Assembly: GCA_021107345.1 (NCBI GenBank)
Contig: JAIOSX010000002.1
Coordinates: 1 to 7,657, forward strand
Length of the DNA stretch: 7,657 nt
Reading direction: 5' to 3'
DNA from: Candidatus Aegiribacteria sp.
GTDB taxonomy: Bacteria > Fermentibacterota > Fermentibacteria > Fermentibacterales > Fermentibacteraceae
A model generated the notes under the pieces. It ran no database searches. It worked only from the letters and a program-made list of their open reading frames with translations, and was not told the DNA's origin. Below, in pieces: positions 5,889 through 7,657 of the stretch. How positions within the stretch are numbered: position 1 is the first letter of the stretch; each line of letters starts with the position of its first letter. The position numbers and the translations under genes are program-made.

Positions 5889-6682
5889 TTATATCCTCCC
5901 TCCCTGCTCAACATACCATATTCCTCAGGTCTGCGATCCTCGAGACAATTGATGTTTTTTTTCATCTTTTCCACATCGGTCAGGTCGATCTCGAAATCAG
6001 TAATTCCTTCCGTTACGTCACGTCCCCTGATCATTATGCCACTCGGATGGGCCACTCCGCCTCCGCCCCCGAACATGACTCCAAGGTGTTCACCCCCCAG
6101 ATTGCATCCCACTGTGAATATCTGAGCTTCCGCGGCCCTTGCTTCAAGTAGTGACCTGAACACGCCTACTCTTCCACCTGGCCATTGAGCCGGTACAAAA
6201 AGGATCTCGGCTCCAGCCAGTACAAGCCTTCTGCTGAGTTCAGGAAATCTCAGATCATAGCAGATTATCCCGGCTCCTGTTGTTTCCATGAAGGGGAATG
6301 TTTCGCCGCATTTACCAGGGATAAACGCTCTGTCTTCCCCCATCTGCTTGAACAGATGAACTTTGTCCGTCTGGTACGCAAGCGCACCTTCCGGTGAGTA
6401 GACAACCATTCTGTTCACCACTCCGCAATCGGTTTTTACAGGAACGGTTCCGCCTATTATCCATATACTGTTCTCACTTGCAGCTGAAGCTGCAGGAAGA
6501 CCGCTCAGATCTTCCTCAGAAAGCGCAAGGGAAAAAATATCATCAAGTACGAACCCCGTTGAGAATAGCTCCGGAAAAATCGCTACATCAGGGACAGGTG
6601 GTAATACAGCAGCCTCGGAGAATTTGTGCATATTTTCAGATGGAGAACCCTCTATACCGAGTTCCACAAGTCTCAGAATCAT
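5885..6682 (-). CDS. Carbon-nitrogen hydrolase, omega-amidase-like (NIT2/YafV type)
   Basis: This 265-residue nitrilase-superfamily enzyme has a complete Glu-Lys-Cys triad: E38 in FPELFSTGF, K107 in DKVHLF, and C141 in ICYDLRFPE. These contexts, and the C-terminal DRRPEEYG, resemble the omega-amidase group (NIT2, YafV), which hydrolyses alpha-ketoglutaramate and alpha-ketosuccinamate to 2-oxo acids and ammonia. It should be cytoplasmic. The length matches the group. A divergent aminotransferase gene starts 122 bp away, which fits the glutamine transaminase/omega-amidase pair used to remove the ketoacid amide product, including in methionine salvage. The substrate is inferred from motifs and context; other amidase activities remain possible. 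It is the first gene of the minus-strand operon and overlaps the AI-2E gene by four bases. The start is the ATG at 6682, not the adjacent TTG, because GGAG sits 5 nt upstream of the ATG. Confidence 0.88.
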   Translation of the reverse strand: MILRLVELGIEGSPSENMHKFSEAAVLPPVPDVAIFPELFSTGFVLDDIFSLALSEEDLSGLPAASAASENSIWIIGGTVPVKTDCGVVNRMVVYSPEGALAYQTDKVHLFKQMGEDRAFIPGKCGETFPFMETTGAGIICYDLRFPELSRRLVLAGAEILFVPAQWPGGRVGVFRSLLEARAAEAQIFTVGCNLGGEHLGVMFGGGGGVAHPSGIMIRGRDVTEGITDFEIDLTDVEKMKKNINCLEDRRPEEYGMLSREGGYK

Positions 6683-6687
6683 CAAAT

Positions 6688-6691
6688 CTCC
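6688..6691 (-). promoter_or_regulatory. Shine-Dalgarno deciding the hydrolase start
   Basis: GGAG on the minus strand lies 5 nt before the ATG at 6682 but only 2 nt before the in-frame TTG at 6685, favouring the ATG. Confidence 0.65.
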
Positions 6692-6742
6692 ATATCAGGT
6701 TTTCTTGGTGTCTTTGTAATATAGTATCAATGTAATTATCAG

Positions 6743-6748
6743 TATAAT
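6743..6748 (+). promoter_or_regulatory. Candidate -10 box of the aminotransferase gene
   Basis: A perfect TATAAT lies in the 122-bp AT-rich divergent intergenic region. The predicted start, about 6755, gives a leader of roughly 50 nt. No good -35 box is found at 16-18 nt upstream and there is no TGn extension, so this is tentative in such AT-rich DNA. The promoter of the minus-strand operon must lie in the same gap, but I cannot place it. Confidence 0.35.
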
Positions 6749-6804
6749 ATATTGATTCAGGATATCTTTGAAACAGCTTCATCATTATGGAAGGATAATT
6801 GCCT

Positions 6805-7657
6805 ATGACCACTCCCAAAATAAGCAGAAGAGGCGAAATAATTCAGGAATCGCCCATCCGAAAACTTGCTCCAATGGCGGCAGATGCCATCAAGAGAGGC
6901 GTAAGCATTTATCATCTGAACATCGGCCAGCCCGATATCCCGACACCAGTTGAATTCTGGGATACGGTAAAATCCAATATGAGCAACGTACTTGCTTACG
7001 GCCCAAGCGTCGGCATTCCGGAACTCAGGGAAGCAATATGCGGTTACTATTCCAGGTCAGGCATATCCATCGAACCGGATCAGGTGATGATAACAACCGG
7101 AGGCTCAGAGGCAGTCATTTTCTCAATGATGGCAACCTGCGATCCGGGTGATGAAATAATATGTTTTGAGCCTTTCTATGCGAATTACAACGGGTTTGCC
7201 ACACTTGCAGATGTAAAACTCGTACCGATTACATCCAAAGCGGATAACGGTTTTCACCTTCCACCGAACGAGGAGATAACTTCCAGAATTACAGATAAAA
7301 CCAGAGCAATACTCATATGCAATCCCAATAATCCCACCGGCACTATACTCACAGATGCGGAAATTACGGATCTTGCCGATATCGTAACCCGTTACAACAT
7401 CTATCTGCTTGCCGATGAAGTGTACCGGGATTTTGCATTCGATGGAAGGAAACACTCATCTATACTGGAGTTTCCCGGAATTACTGACAGGGCTGTGGTC
7501 ATGGATTCCATTTCAAAGAGGTTCAGCTCATGCGGAGCAAGGCTTGGTAACATTGTAACCCGCAACAAGTCGCTCATGACAGCGTTCGTGAAATTCGGTC
7601 AGGCAAGACTCTGCCCTCCAACTCTCTCCCAGTACGGCGCTGCGGAGATGTACAGAT
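6805..7657 (+). CDS. PLP-dependent class I/II aminotransferase, 3' end beyond window
   Basis: The frame is open from ATG 6805 to the window edge, giving 284 residues of an enzyme that normally has about 390-430. It is a fold-type I aminotransferase. Visible landmarks are NIGQPDIPTP (39-48), the YGPSVGIPELREAI region (65-78), TTGGSEA (97-103), N176 in NPNNPTGT, D204 and Y207 in ADEVY, the Schiff-base lysine K238 in DSISKRFSS, and the phosphate-binding R246 in GARLG. It transfers amino groups between an amino acid and a 2-oxo acid. The specificity is unclear: aspartate-type annotation is common for this subgroup, but glutamine or aromatic/methionine transamination would suit the divergent omega-amidase-like gene. 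AAGGA (6791-6795) lies 9 nt before the ATG. It is cytoplasmic by inference, having no signal peptide. Confidence 0.93.
   Translation, partial: MTTPKISRRGEIIQESPIRKLAPMAADAIKRGVSIYHLNIGQPDIPTPVEFWDTVKSNMSNVLAYGPSVGIPELREAICGYYSRSGISIEPDQVMITTGGSEAVIFSMMATCDPGDEIICFEPFYANYNGFATLADVKLVPITSKADNGFHLPPNEEITSRITDKTRAILICNPNNPTGTILTDAEITDLADIVTRYNIYLLADEVYRDFAFDGRKHSSILEFPGITDRAVVMDSISKRFSSCGARLGNIVTRNKSLMTAFVKFGQARLCPPTLSQYGAAEMYR

Noticed and set aside
6636..6818. 60-codon minus-strand frame across the divergent intergenic region
   Set aside because: It overlaps both the start of the hydrolase gene and the aminotransferase leader, has no SD and no recognisable motif.
7123..7455. 110-codon minus-strand frame with several cysteines
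   Set aside because: Antisense to the aminotransferase gene, whose PLP-site motifs are intact in the plus-strand frame.

Overview
The window is a compact bacterial chromosome segment of moderate GC. It carries one five-gene operon, a short operon around an HU gene, two tRNAs, and the start of a divergent aminotransferase gene. The large secreted protease has a gingipain-type (C25) catalytic core and a C-terminal domain like the type IX secretion (T9SS) sorting domain, which points to the FCB branch of bacteria. Strong GGAGG ribosome binding sites precede several genes, which is unlike typical Bacteroidota. An uncultured FCB lineage such as Fermentibacteria/Aegiribacteria is my guess, and it is an inference only.

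Left part (1-1483). An open frame entering from the left edge looks like the C-terminus of a large serine recombinase. It runs into the antisense of tRNA-Arg(CCG), suggesting an integration junction. On the minus strand an operon reads HU protein, a 31-residue basic AURKAIP1/COX24-like protein, a YfcE/MJ0936-type metallophosphoesterase, then tRNA-Arg. The three protein genes abut with no spacer bases. Upstream of HU is an AT-rich intergenic region with a candidate promoter and a partly palindromic repeat-like element.

Middle and right (1457-6682, minus strand). Five tightly packed genes read from right to left: an omega-amidase-like carbon-nitrogen hydrolase, an AI-2E/PerM family membrane protein, the C25 protease, a small lipoprotein with a pseudopilin-like tail, and a PPC/DUF296 domain protein. 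tRNA-Ala(GGC) follows, with its own candidate promoter, and a strong hairpin terminator lies just beyond it.

Right edge (6805-7657, plus strand). A class I/II PLP-dependent aminotransferase is divergently transcribed and cut by the window edge. Next to the omega-amidase-like gene it suggests a glutamine transaminase/omega-amidase pair. I see no CRISPR array, insertion sequence, defence system or clearly new multi-gene system. The most notable items are the tiny ribosome-associated-type gene, the recombinase/tRNA junction, and the lipoprotein with a pilin-like tail.
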